Shown here one piece after another: positions 32,288 through 44,676 of a stretch of DNA of 64,000 nucleotides (position 1 is the stretch's first letter; the number at the start of each line of letters is the position of its first letter). Under the pieces are notes generated by a model that saw only the letters and a list, made by a program, of their open reading frames with translations, made no database searches and was not told the DNA's origin. Both the position numbers and the translations under genes were made by a program. Source of the DNA: Haematobia irritans (Eukaryota; Arthropoda; Insecta; Diptera; Muscidae); contig NC_134400.1 of assembly GCF_050003625.1 (NCBI RefSeq), forward strand, positions 46,613,096-46,677,095. The letters run 5' to 3'.

Positions 32288-34224
32288 GAGGCCGTCATGC
32301 AGAGGAAAATGATAGTGACTTTTCAAGTGCCGATGAAACTGTAAAGGGAAAATTGAGAGGGCCATTGAGTCATAGAAGAAAACATACATCCAAATTCGAG
32401 GACACCAATACTCATGATGAAGATGGTGATGCAGGCGATAGCCAACAAGGATATAGCTCTGCCCAAGGCCGTCGGATTTCACGAATGCGTAAAGCTACCA
32501 AACGTTATCTGGAGTCTGGTTTATGCGATAGTCGCAAGAGTGAAAATCGGCAGAATGAAAAACGCCCCAGGCTTTCGGATGATCGTAAAAAATCGGCAAC
32601 CAATAGTCCAGCTTTGGAAGAGCCGGAAAAACGTCGATCTATAGGTAATTTTCCAAATCGAAAAGTAGAGGTAAAGCTGGTGAAAACTAAACTCAACGAA
32701 TTTGAATCGAAAAAATCCAATGTTGAACAAAAAGAACCCACGAAAAAGCAAGATGCTGAATCATCCGATAAGTTCAAAATATCTATGCCCGACAAGAGTC
32801 GCACTGTCATGGTTAAAGTAAACAAGCCTACAGAGAATAGTGATAGTACGGCAGAAAAACGCTACACTTTATCGTTCCCAGATTCCATGAAAAAAATTGA
32901 AAATCGCAGTACTCAATGCAATTCTGATATACCAAAGACATTGGATGAGCAATTTCTCGATACCATAAAACCCCAAATGGAACTGATGAACAGTCGTCAG
33001 AAATTTAATTTCAAGAAGCGTGTTTATCAAGCACTCATGGATGTTTTCGATGATGGTACCAATTTCCCCAATAAAGATGAGGTAATCAATATGCCATCGA
33101 CCGGAGCACCTCGCTTTGATACAACATCGTTGGGAGAATTGCGTTTGATGAGAGAATTAGTATTATTGGTTCAGGCTGCTAAGACTACTCCAGAGATAAT
33201 GGATGCAACCGAAAAAGTGGCAACACTAGGCGAAACTTCTCCTTCTAGCAAGAGTGAAAAAAATGATAGAAGTCTATCGCTAAGCACTGCTACTCCAACA
33301 CCAACTGAACGAAAATCGACCACATCTAATCTGGTACCATTGAAAAACAAAGACACTTTGGGCTTGCCACGTCATATTTTGCAAAAAGTTGTCAAAGTGG
33401 CCGGATCGAATGGGGGTACAATTTTAGCACACGAGGGCGAGAAAAGACGCGTATACCGTATATATCCAAAGGGTACATTGCCGCCCAGTGTTACAAATGT
33501 TGCTACTACTAATGCCGCCAGTGCAGCAAGCATTGGTACTTTCTATGTAACCCCGCCAAAAACCACAACGGCCTCTTCGAATTTATTATCCACCAAAGTT
33601 AACACGAACAACACCATGTCGGCATCTACAGTTGGTACCAGCTCAGTAAATGGTAAGCCGCTCACATACAATGGTAAAATTGTTAGCCATTTAAAGTCAT
33701 CGACGCCAATGACATCGACAACTCTAAACACTAGTAGCGTCTTAATGGGTCGCCCAAGACTAAGTGCACGCCCCCAACCGCCAGGTGTTGGAGATGAGAA
33801 ACGCCGCTCTTCTCAGGGAAGTACTGGAGGGAATTTGGGAGTTATACCTGCTTTGCAAAATAAAAATATTAGCTCAACAAATCCACAAAAACTAAATCCG
33901 CCAACATTGACTAGAGCTCCAAAGCAGCAACTGCAACAGTTAGTATCATGGGATGACATTGATAAACCAGCGTCTTCGCCTGGCCTATCACAAATACAAA
34001 TTTCCCAACCCATCAGCTTGAATGCTGCTGCTAGTACTCCTAATAATGTGAAAACATTTTTGGAATCGGGCACTGATAATGACATGCCTGGGGATACATC
34101 ACCAAATACAATTTTACCCGATGGTGGTATGACCGAAGAGGATGATTCGGGTCTTTTAATAACAGGCGATAATTATGATCCCCTACTTCTTAAATCAGCG
34201 GTAAAAGATGAACCCTCTGAATAG
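32288..34224 (+). CDS. MADF-BESS domain protein, exon 3 (C-terminal)
   Basis: Residues 156-800, ending VKDEPSE and TAG at 34222-34224. It starts GGRHAEENDSDFSSADETVK. Basic NLS-like clusters follow (HRRKHTSKFE; RRISRMRKATKRY; NEKRPRLSDDRKK, about residues 240-257). A BESS motif lies near residues 373-412 (DEQFLDTIKPQMELMNSRQK then FKKRVYQALMDVF); BESS mediates protein-protein contacts in this family. The remaining 390 or so residues are Ser/Thr/Asn/Pro-rich and low-complexity. A conserved-looking acidic tail (MTEEDDSGLLITGDNYDPLL) could be an activation segment. Function as a nuclear DNA-binding regulator is inferred from domain content only. The 2403-nt spliced frame is uninterrupted, and the long exon is intact in a region otherwise full of broken frames, which supports a functional host gene. 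Confidence 0.88.
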
Positions 34225-34460
34225 ATTGGATTAAACAAAATCATAATTACTCTTCTTTTTTACTTTATATAAAGTTTTGCGTTTTCGATTTTAAGACGGG
34301 CCATTTGAATAGGCTACCAAATTTTAAGTTAATTTTAATATTACAAACAAATTATTATCATTTTCTTTATTAACTACACATAGAACCCCTGTACATAGAC
34401 GTAAAAATCTCCAAGATGTTCACATTGAAATTAAGAATAAATAAAAAGATGTTTCAATGA
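34225..34460 (+). terminator. 3' UTR and polyadenylation signal of the MADF-BESS gene
   Basis: AT-rich trailer with overlapping AATAAA hexamers at about 34436-34443, roughly 215 bp past the stop codon; likely poly(A) site just downstream. Confidence 0.6.
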
Positions 34461-35053
34461 AATTTCATTTTAATAAAACAAAAGAAAAAATCTCTGTACA
34501 CTGGAACACGGTTGTAACAAACTGCCAGGCATCGGGGTTTTTTGTTTGTTACTTGTGTAGTTTGTTGTTACCGTAAATAAACGTAATAGGTGGAACTTGA
34601 ATGACTTGGTACATATCTCCAAATCTTTACTAATTTTACATCTGCCTTTATTACTATTTTCGATGTCATTAATAATTTGTAGTTCAGTTGACAGTTAAAG
34701 ACAATGTATTTCTGTTGATCTGACATTGCAAACAAAAAAGTTCGTTTAAACATGGTATTCATAAATTCATTATAAACGTAGTGATTTTAAAAACGATTTG
34801 TTACAAACATGTTCGAGTTACGATTTGCGAAGAATAATTTTTTCGTTGTTTCAACAAATTTGGAAAACGGGGAGATAATGTCGATGTTAAAGCAGTCCAT
34901 CAACTTGCAAGCTAATCCTAACGTTCGCTTAGTTAGGTTAGGTTGAAATGAAGATAGGGTCTTACGATACGAGTAATACGGTACTATTGGTTAATAAATA
35001 AGGATATTGTCAAATTTGGGCGATAGGCATATATGAGAACTATATCCAAATCT
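34461..35053. other. Intergenic AT-rich DNA with a B fragment
   Basis: No gene seen. 34985-35053 resembles a decayed B unit (ATATGAGAACTATATCCAAA), into which the SINE at 35054 appears inserted. Confidence 0.45.
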
Positions 35054-35420
35054 GGGAGCCACCGTGGTGCAATGGTTAGCATGCCCGCCTTGCATACACA
35101 AGGTCGTGGGTTCGATTCCTGCTTCGACCGAACACCAAAAAGTTTTTCAGCGGTGGATTATCCCACCTCAGTAATGCTGGTGTCATTTCTGAGGGTTTCG
35201 AAGCTTTTCTAAATGGTTTCACTGGAATGTGGAACGCCGTACGGACTCGGCTATAAAAAGGAGGTCCCTTGTCATTGAGCTTAACATGGAATCGGGAAGC
35301 ACTCAGTGATAAGAGAGAAGTTCACCAATGTGGTTCACAATGGACTGATGTGGTATTACAATGGACTGAATAGTCTAAGTGAGCTTGAAATATCAGACTG
35401 CCACCTAACCTAACCTAACA
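35054..35420 (+). mobile_element. Complete tRNA-derived SINE
   Basis: About 367 bp. The tRNA-like head GGGAGCCACCGTGGTGCAAT has an A-box-like TGGTGCAATGG and a perfect B-box GGTTCGATTCC near 35107, the spacing of an internal RNA polymerase III promoter. The tRNA-unrelated body ends TGCCACCTAACCTAACC plus an AATAAT tail. Relatives are at 25372, 25673-26370 and a fragment near 43205-43270. Confidence 0.78.
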
Positions 35421-35449
35421 ATAATAATTCCTTCCCAGCAAACAAAAAA

Positions 35450-35795
35450 CGTCGCCAAAAAGTAATGAAAATTTGACGCAAAAGCGATGAATTTAATATG
35501 GGCTTGTCATAGGACGGATGTCCACCATTTCAACAGTCGTTGCACTGAATTTGCATCACTTCTTAAGGTGTGATCCGATCTCAGTATTTTGGACGTGAAT
35601 TAAGAAAAAAGCGTCGCCAAAAAGTAATGAAAATGTTCTTTTTGGATCCGGAAGTAGTGCAAAATCGACGCAAAAGCGGTGAATTTAATATGGGCTTGTC
35701 ATAGGACGGATGTCCACCATTTCAACGGTCGTTGCACTGAATTTGCATCACTTCTTAAGGTGTGATCCGATTTTGGACGTGAATTAAGAAAATTT
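35450..35795. repeat. Direct tandem duplication, two units
   Basis: CGTCGCCAAAAAGTAATGAA occurs at 35450 and 35612. Each unit continues with GGGCTTGTCATAGGACGGAT and CATCACTTCTTAAGGTGTGA and ends GGACGTGAATTAAGAAAA. Unit 2 carries an extra block of about 34 bp including a GGATCC. Few differences, so recent. Confidence 0.75.
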
Positions 35796-36049
35796 GTGAT
35801 ACTGTGTCATTTTATTAATTCTTACTCTGTTTTTAATTTATTTGAAACAAACAAAGTTAAAATTACTCATTGGAAATATGAAAAAAGCGAGTTAAAAAAA
35901 TACAACCAAAATAACTTCCTGTGTAGTTAACCCATATACTATGTTGGGGTCATTTGGTGACCCAAGTCATATTTATCATCATCGCGTTTCTTACTGTTGG
36001 AATATAATTAAAAGTTCTTACTACTCAGTCCATGAATTGTTGACATATA

Positions 36050-37271
36050 ACAGGTTGGCTGATAAGTCCGGTCTGACACATAGATGGTGTCGCTAGTACT
36101 AAATGCATATTATTTTTATATAGTACCAACCTTCAAATGATTCGTGTCAAAATTTTACGTCTGTAAGTCAATTAGTTTGTGAGATAGAGCGTCTTTTGTG
36201 AAGCAACTTTTGTTATTGTGTAAAAAATGGAAAAAAGGAATTTCGTGTTTTGATAAAATACTGTTTTCTGAAGGGAAAAAATACGGTGGAAGCAAAAACT
36301 TGGCTTGATAATGAGTTTCCGGACTCCGCCCCAGGGAAATCAACAATAATTGATTGGTATGCAAAATTCAAGCGTGGTGAAATTAGCACGGAGGACGGTG
36401 AACGCAGTGGACGCCCGAAAGAGGTGGTTACCGACGAAAACATCAAAAAAATTCACAAAATGATTTGAAGTTGATCGAGATAGCAGATGCCTTAAAGATA
36501 TCAAAGGAACGTGTTGGTCATATCATTCATCAATATTTGGATATGCGGAAGCTCTGTGCAAAATGGGTGCCGCGCGAGCTCACATTTGACCAAAAACAAC
36601 AACGTGTTGATGATTCTGATGATGATGATATGTGACAATGGATGAAACATGGCTCCATCACTACACTCCTGAGTCCAATCGATAGTCGGCTGAGTGGACA
36701 GCGACCGGTGAACCGTCTCCGAAGCGTGGAAAGACACAAAAGTCCGCTGGCAAAGTAATGGCCTCTGTTTTTTGGGATGCGCATGGAATAATTTTTATCG
36801 ATTATCTTGAGAAGGGAAAACCCATCAACAGTGACTATTATATGGCGTTATTGGAGAGTTTGAAGGTCGAAATCGCGGCAAAACGGCTCCATATGAAGAA
36901 GAAAAAAGTGTTGTTCCACCAAGACAACGCACCGTGCCACAAGTCATTGAAAACGATGGCAAAAATTCATGAATTGGGCTTCGAATCGCTTCACCACCCA
37001 CCGTATTCACCAGATCTGGCCCCAGCGACTTTTTCTTGTTTTCAGACCTCAAAAGGATGCTCGCAGGGAAAAAAATTGGCTGCAATGAAGAGGTGATCGC
37101 CGAAACTGAGGCCTATTTTGAGGCAAAACCGAAGTAGTACTACCAAAATGGTATCCAAAAATTGGAAGGTCGTTATAATCGTTGTATCGCTCTTGTTGAA
37201 TAATAAAAACGAATTTTGACAAAAAAAATGTGTTTTTCTTTGTTAGACCGGGGACTTATCAGCCAACCTGT
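36050..37271 (+). mobile_element. Himar1-like (irritans subfamily) mariner, both ends present
   Basis: A 1222 bp element. Left end ACAGGTTGGCTGATAAGTCC, right end GGGACTTATCAGCCAACCTG. TA on the left (36048-36049), TT on the right, so one duplication base has changed. Shorter than the usual 1.3 kb because of internal deletions. Confidence 0.88.
36228..37200 (+). pseudogene. Himar1-like mariner transposase, multiply broken
   Basis: Recognisable pieces: NEFPDSAPGKSTIIDWYAKF (N-terminal), first catalytic motif VTMDETWLHH (near 36632, VTM partly lost), FHQDNAPCHKS (second Asp, about 36915) and YSPDLAP (36999-37030). Lesions: frameshift just after the start codon, a deletion of about 17 bp near 36466, a deletion of about 65 bp at 36615-36632 within a GATGAT run, a single-base loss in the CCCCCAGCGAC run (third Asp region), and a later stop. 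Confidence 0.85.
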
Positions 37272-37395
37272 TTCTATATTCATGCTGAGTAGTAAGAACT
37301 TTTAATTAAATTCCAACAGTACGAAATGCGATGATGATAAATATGACTGGGGTCACCAAATAGTTAAAATAAAGAACATCTTTCGTTAACACGTT

Positions 37396-38400
37396 TTTAA
37401 TTGATAGCACATAAAGAAAAAAGCTAAAAACCCGAATTTGTTTCCTAGAATGAAGTACGCAAAACTCAATTTTAAAAGAGAATTCCGTCTTAAAAGTATC
37501 CTTACTCCAATTCTTCGCTTCTTTGGCTCGGAATAAATACTAAAATCGTTAGTGTAAAGACAAAATCTTTAGAGTTGCAATAATACCAAAGGTATTATTG
37601 CAACATTTGGGAAATACGAGGCTATACATATATAAGGGAGCTATATTTAAATCTGAACCGATTTCAATGATTTTTTGCAGTTATAGTCATTGCTATAGAA
37701 AATAACACTGTGCTAATTTTGAGCAAGATCGAGTAATAAATATGGACATTGTGTCCGAATTCGGGAAAATCGGACGATACATATATAGTGGAGCAATATC
37801 TTACTGTGAGCCGAATTCAATGATTTTTTTTGCAGGCATAGTTAGTATTGTAGAAGATTACATTCTGCCAATTTTGAGTAATATTAGTTATTAACCAAAG
37901 GTTTTATGGCAAAATTTGGGAAAATCGGGCTATATATATCTGTGGACTTATGAAAAAATCCCATAAGTCGAGATAGGACAATTTCTCAGTAGTTTTTGAA
38001 GGCGCATCTTTCTGGGTTTACAGATTTTCGATATCTGTCCTAGATCGGGACATATCGAATGGTGAAAACAACACAACTCGCGAATTTTATAAGTTTAATT
38101 TTGACAAAATAACATGTCTCATCATATCTTGTAAAATAAAACGAAATACTTGTACGATTGACAAAACAACATAAGTCCACATAAGGTTTGTGTAATTGAC
38201 CAATTTTTTTACAAAACAACATATTTCGAGTCATGGTGTTTTGTCGAAAAAAAAAAATAAACGTATATTTAACTTCAGTTATGTTATTTTTTAGTCAGAA
38301 TATGATCAGGATTCAATGCGACAAATCACCATAAATAAAGATATGTTTGTTTGTTTGTTTTTTTTTTAAATAAAATATCATATGACAAAACAACATAAGT
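37396..38400. repeat. V-like, B-like and ACAAAACAACATAAGTC-repeat sequence
   Basis: 37420-37590 matches the interior of V (61760-62373). 37615-37950 is a decayed B element. 37947-38400 contains ACAAAACAACATAAGTC-type motifs several times (38162, 38213, 38384) and is bounded by GACTTATG and CATAAGTC, possibly one small element. No gene. Confidence 0.45.
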
Positions 38401-38419
38401 CGCTCATTCCTAATTTTCT

Positions 38420-39008
38420 CTGAATCGGGGGGTGCTAGCTATTTTTGGCAAAGAAAAAAAAAACGTTTGGAAAACGTGTACCGAAAACGTTTTTCTTATG
38501 TTAGAGTTTTTTGAATTGCTTCGAAAATTTTTAACTTTTATCACCAAAAAAATTCGTTTGTTACAACATTTTTATTTTTTCAATAAAAAAAGTTATTTTT
38601 GAAACAACAACACAGTCCAGTTCGTTTATATCAAACACTGTTCTTTTCTGACTTTAGGTCTTTAATAAGACACATTTTACAGTTCAAAATTTAATAAAGT
38701 ACAATGTAATGTTGAACGTTTTTTCGGAATCTTCCGAACATATCTGGAATATATGTAACAAAAAAAAACTAAAAAAAACTTTGGTCGAAGCAGGGATCGA
38801 ACCCACGACCCTTGGCATGCAAGTCGGACGTAGCAACCACTGATCCACGGTGCCAAACTAAATGTTTGTTTCTGTTAAATAAACTTTTTATTCGGTTCGT
38901 GGGCGCCGCAAGTTATGCTATATAAATATAACTTATATGGATAATTATCTATTGATGACCATAACAGGTACATAGCTTAGTGGTTAGTGTGTTGGCTTAC
39001 AAAGTCGT
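38420..39008 (+). mobile_element. U-family element, copy U3, truncated by A2
   Basis: Matches the interior of U2, including the paired tRNA-like modules: one on the minus strand (38783-38855) and one on the plus strand (38966-39008, cut by A2). The outer ends are not recognised. Confidence 0.6.
38783..38855 (-). other. tRNA-like module a in U3
   Basis: Reading on the minus strand: GGCACCGTGGATCAGTGGTT (A-box-like) and GGTCGTGGGTTCGATCCCTG (B box GGTTCGATCCC). Same type as the SINE head. Not a good cloverleaf, so probably a pol III promoter relic rather than a tRNA gene. Confidence 0.55.
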
Positions 39009-41340
39009 GGGTCGTGGTGAAATTCTGAGTCGATCTAAGCATTTCCGTCCGTCCGTCCGTCTGTTGAAATCACGCTAACTTCCGAACGAAACAAGCTATC
39101 GACTGAAACTTGGCACAAGTAGTTGTTATAGATGTAGGTCGGATGGTATTGAAAATGGGCCATATCGGTCCACTTTTACGTATAGCCCCCATATAAAGGG
39201 ACCCTCAGATTTGGCTTGTGGAGCCTCTAACAGAAACATATTTCATCCGATCCGGCTGAAATTTGGTATATGGTGTTGGTATATGGTATCTAACAACCAT
39301 GTAAAAATTGGTCCACATCGGTCCATAATTATATATAGCCCCCATATAAACCGATATCCAGATTTGGCTTGCGGAGCCTAAAAGAGAAGCAAATTTCATC
39401 CGATCCGGCTGAAACTTGGTACATGGTGTTGGTATATGGTCTCTAACAACCATGCAAAAATTGGTCCATATCGGTCCTTAATTATATACAGCCCCCATAT
39501 AAACCGATCCCCAGATTTGGGTTGTGGAGCCTCTAAGAGAAGCATATTTCATCCGATCCGGCTGAAATTTGGTACATGGTGTTGGTATATGGTCTCCAAC
39601 AATCATGCAAAAATTGGTCCACATCGGTCCATAATTATATATAGCCCCCATATAAACCGATCCCCAGATTTGGCTTGCGGAGCCTCAAAGAGAAGCAAAT
39701 TTCATCCGATCTGGCTGAAATTTGGTACATGATGTTGGTATATGGTCTCTAACAACCATGCAAAAATTGGTCCACATCGGTCCATAATTATATATGGCGC
39801 CCATATAAACCGATCCCCAGATTTGGGTTGCGGAGCCTCAAAGAGAAACAAATTTCATCCGATCCGCCTGAAATTTGGTACATGATATTGGTATATGGTC
39901 TCTAACAACCATGCAAAAATTGGTCCACATCGGTTCATAATTATATATAGCCCCTATATAAACCGATCCCCAGATTTGGCTTGCGAAGTCTCCATGAGAA
40001 GCAAATTTCATCCAATCCGGTTGTAATTTGGAACATGGTGTTAGTATATGATCTTTAACAACCGTGCCAGAATTGGTCCATATCGGTCCATAATTATATA
40101 TAGCCCCCATATAAAACATTCTCCAGATTTGACCTCCGGAGCCTCTTGTCAAAATTTTATTTCTATAGAAAATTTTGTCAAAATTTTATTTCTAGAGAAA
40201 ATTTTGTTAAAATTTTATTCGGTTCATAATAAAATTTTCATCATTGTCAAAATTTTATTTCTATAGAAAATTTTGTCAAAATTTTATTTCTATAGAAAAT
40301 TTTGTCAAAATTTTATTTCTATAGAAAGTTTTGTTCAAATTTTATTCGGTTCATAATCATGGTTGCCACTCGGACCAAAAATAATCTACCAAGATTTTAT
40401 TTCTATAGAAAATTTTGTCAAAAGTTTATTTCTATAGAAAATTTTGTTAAAATTTTATTTCTGTAGAAATTTTTGTCAAAATGTTCTTTCTATAGAAAAT
40501 TTTGTCAACATTTTCATTTCTATAGAAAATTTTGTGAAAATTTTTTTTCTATAGAAAATTTTGTTAAAATTTTATTTCTGTAGAAAATTTTGTCAAAATT
40601 TTATGTCTACTTTGTCAAACTGAATTATATACGTATTGGATCGATCTTTTTTGATTTAATACACTCATAGAAAAAAGTCTGACTGACTTATTTCGATCAT
40701 AGAGTTCTGGAACATTTTCCTAGACAGACGCACGGATATGTTCCGGGAAGATGAGAAAAAATTCAACATGCCTATAAATCCAAGCATAAGAACCAAAAGT
40801 TGTTTTTGGTATATTTTTGCACTGTAATATACCTACAAGCTCCTAAATACGATCAGCAAACATTTTGTTTGCTGTTATGCCTCAATTCGATAAATATTCA
40901 GATTTTTTGTCAAATACTATAGATATTCATAAAATATTGTTTTAATTATGTTAGGATAGCTCCTAAGTTGACATTTTTATTTGTTTTAGCCAAAATAAAA
41001 CATGTTTTAGTGTAATCGAGCTTCAAAAATAGCAGAAAATGTTTGCTATTTCAGCAAACAATGACTGCTGTCCCTTTTTCAGCAGACTTTCTGCTGTTTT
41101 AGCAGACTTTTCTGCTGTCCCTACTAACAAATTTCTTTGGGTGTATATACCACGTTTGGACTTACATACAATTTAGAAGATGGTGTTAGGAGGTTTTAAC
41201 ATACCTTGCCATCGGCAAGCGTTACCGCAACTTAAGTAATTCGATTGTGGATGGCAGTGTTTAGATGAAGTTTCTACGCAATCCATGATGGAGTATACAT
41301 AAGCTTCGGCCTGGCCGAACTTACGGCCGTATATACTTGT
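39009..41340 (-). mobile_element. A-family element, copy A2, split by Y
   Basis: Reverse orientation. Six or so 153 bp units (39180-40140), then an array of the roughly 29 bp CTATAGAAAATTTTGTCAAA unit (40150-40620), then the A 5' end (CGGCCGTATATACTTGT at 41340). The 3' terminal hairpin is missing. Element Y sits at 40662-41143. The open frames here come from the repeat period being a multiple of three. Confidence 0.7.
40662..41143. mobile_element. Element Y (CACTCA ends, TA TSD)
   Basis: A 482 bp insertion in A2: start CACTCATAGAAAAAAGTC, end AAATTTCTTTGGGTG, TA at 40660-40661 and 41144-41145. A4 shows the uninterrupted site. It contains clustered AGCAGA/TCTGCTG motifs (41040-41120). Related right-end sequence is near 54960-54995. 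Confidence 0.68.
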
Positions 41341-41500
41341 TATTTGTTGAGTTATTTCAAGATAAAAGATTGTCCACGTGGCCAAGCAACAACAATGCCC
41401 ACTAAGATCTTCATAAGCGATGGCAACACTATACGCTAAGGAGTTAGAATAGATTTTAATTTGGCGACACGCCGCTAGCTGTAACGGTATTCCGTCGCGG
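41341..41500. mobile_element. I-family (Harbinger-like) MITE fragment
   Basis: Matches the interior of I (53775-54196): TGTTATTTGTTGAGTTATTT, GATGGCAACACTATAC, CGACACGCCGCTAGC, GGTATTCCGTCGCGGATTTT. A2 was inserted in it at the A/T-run. Confidence 0.6.
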
Positions 41501-41865
41501 ATTTTCTCGAGAGATCCCCAAAATTTCGGAAGCATATCCCCGAAAAATCTTTAACCGAAATATCTTTCCCCATGAAAAATCCCCGAAGTAAAATGATGCT
41601 ATGTATATACAACATTTTATTCTACGAAGAAGCGAATTCTTCAATTGTTGACGTCCTTGTCAACAGTCTGTCAGGTGTTCAAGAGTTGGTAATTAAAAAG
41701 TTTGTGTAAGTTGAGCTTTTTTCAAATTTGTTACAAACGGCCAATCTCTCATACCCGAAACGAATTCCTTCGTTCGACTAGAATGCGCGCAATAGCTGAA
41801 TTTATATATAAAAAAAAAATAATTAATAAAAGACTAAAGTCGGACTGGTCCGATCAAATTTGGCA
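41501..41865. other. ATCCCC-motif DNA and unassigned sequence
   Basis: 41505-41575 has repeated ATCCCCGAA/ATCCCCAAA motifs, also at 43870-43970. The remainder is AT-rich without a gene; GTCGGACTGGTCCGA near 41840 resembles a B-element 5' palindrome. Confidence 0.4.

Positions 41866-43080
<1,215 letters not shown>

Positions 43081-43160
<80 letters not shown>
43081..43160. repeat. (TA)n microsatellite, right part
   Basis: Continuation of the TA array beyond mariner copy 4, leading into a B-element unit (TATGGGAGCTATATC). Confidence 0.95.
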
Positions 43161-43163
<3 letters not shown>

Positions 43164-43690
43164 GAGCTATATCTAAATCTGAACCGATGTCCATCAAATC
43201 TAGCACACTTAATAAGAGATAAGTTCACCACTGTGAGTCTGAAAATATCGGGTTGCTACTGTACCTAATCTAGCACTATAATCTATTCTAGCACACTTGA
43301 CGATACTATTAATATACTATATATATTAATCTATTCTAGCACACTTGACGATACTATTAATATACCTTGCGTCAAATTTGAAGGAAATCGGAGTAAATCT
43401 CTGACTTCTGCAGCCATATAAATTTGTATCGGTTGAAAGATATATATGTGAGCTATATCTAAATAAGAACCGATATCAATTCCGACCCAAGATAGGTACT
43501 TGTACCAAATTTGATGTCGATTGGACTAAAACTGCGTCCTAGACTTTAATTACAAAAATGTCTTCGTAGACAGACGGACGGACAGATGGACATGACTAGA
43601 TCGACTCGACGGGTCGGTCAATATTGCCAAATACACCATGTGTCTATAATACCCTGTTCTACAAAGTTGTTCAAGGTGTAAATATTTTTT
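43161..43690 (+). mobile_element. B-family element fragment with SINE piece
   Basis: B units around 43161-43190 and 43380-43560, then GACAGACGGACGGACAG (43568). 43205-43270 matches a SINE 3' portion. ATCTATTCTAGCACACTTGA is duplicated in tandem (43280-43370). No terminal hairpin recognised. Confidence 0.5.
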
Positions 43691-43984
43691 TGGCAATTTT
43701 ATCTATTTTTGGCGTTTCGGTCGAATAAAAGCGTTCGTTGTGGATATGAGATATTGGCTATAACATATGAAGCTGTGATGTGAGGAAGTCCAACCAAATT
43801 TGTCAGATTGCTTATAAGCCGCTTTTACACTTTCTGTAACAAATGTAATACTATGTGATTGAAGCCGGAAATATCCCCAAATCACTATTTAATTCCCAGC
43901 CAAATCCCCATATCCCCAAAGTAAAAAAAATATCCCCAACCACGAAAAAACCCCAGTGGGGAAACCCCTAATCTGACAACACTA
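43691..43984. other. ATCCCC-repeat region
   Basis: GC-richer DNA with repeated ATCCCCAAA/ATCCCCATA motifs at 43870-43970, related to 41505-41575. No coding signature. Confidence 0.4.
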
Positions 43985-44676
43985 CACTCAGAAAAAAGTG
44001 ACCCTTCTTTAAGTTAAAATGAACTCATTGTGAAGAAAGTTGAACTTCGTATAGCGCTAAAGACATTTTTATTTGTTTCCTATATTTATGTACCACTATA
44101 CTACAGAATGGAAAAATTTAACTGAATTGAATTCATATATGGAATGATTTTATTGAACTTTTTTCATTCATACATATTTGCGGTAAACCTTTTACTTCAA
44201 AATTAGAACTGCTTACCTTTGTTTTTAAATACAATTTTATGTATTTATATAAGCAATTTTTTCTTCAATAAAAGACATGTTTTATTAATATATTAAATAT
44301 ATTTATTTAGAATCAACAGAATCGAATGGCCTTGAAATATCAAAACACATTTTTTTCTTCTTCTTCTAGTACCTTTCACTTTGAATAAGTTGCTGCCTAG
44401 CAATTTTGTCCACCTTATACAATTTCACCAACCAATTTTTTCACAAAAGGTTAGCGTCACTGAATATTACCTGATAATTGAAGATTCTAAATTGAAGTCG
44501 AATGAAGGGGTTGTTATTCTGCTGGTGTTTTCTTTTTTTATAAACCAATTTTCAAAAAAACGAAAATTTTTCTCACTAATTTAAAATAACAAATATTTGA
44601 TATATTTTATTTGTTTTTTATTATATTATTTTTTAACAAATTCTCCGCATACCATAACAACGCGATTCCAACTAAA

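Larger units (their letters stand above)
35931..37395. mobile_element. Palindromic element interrupted by a Himar1-like mariner
   Basis: Left arm (about 35941-36042) and right arm (about 37278-37366) are inverted copies (GTCATATTTATCATCATCGC; AATTAAAAGTTCTTACTACT). They form a roughly 95 bp inverted repeat with the mariner at its centre. The left arm is preceded by TTAACCC (35927), suggesting a piggyBac-type end, but the right end lacks a clear partner. Confidence 0.6.

Noticed and set aside
32505..34085. Minus-strand frames within exon 3
   Set aside because: Shadows of the well-supported plus-strand exon.
35054..35130. Genuine tRNA gene at the SINE head
   Set aside because: The 3' side continues into a SINE body with a CCTAACC tail, and acceptor pairing is poor.
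36050..37271. Active Himar1-like element
   Set aside because: Several deletions and frame breaks in the transposase; at best mobilised in trans.
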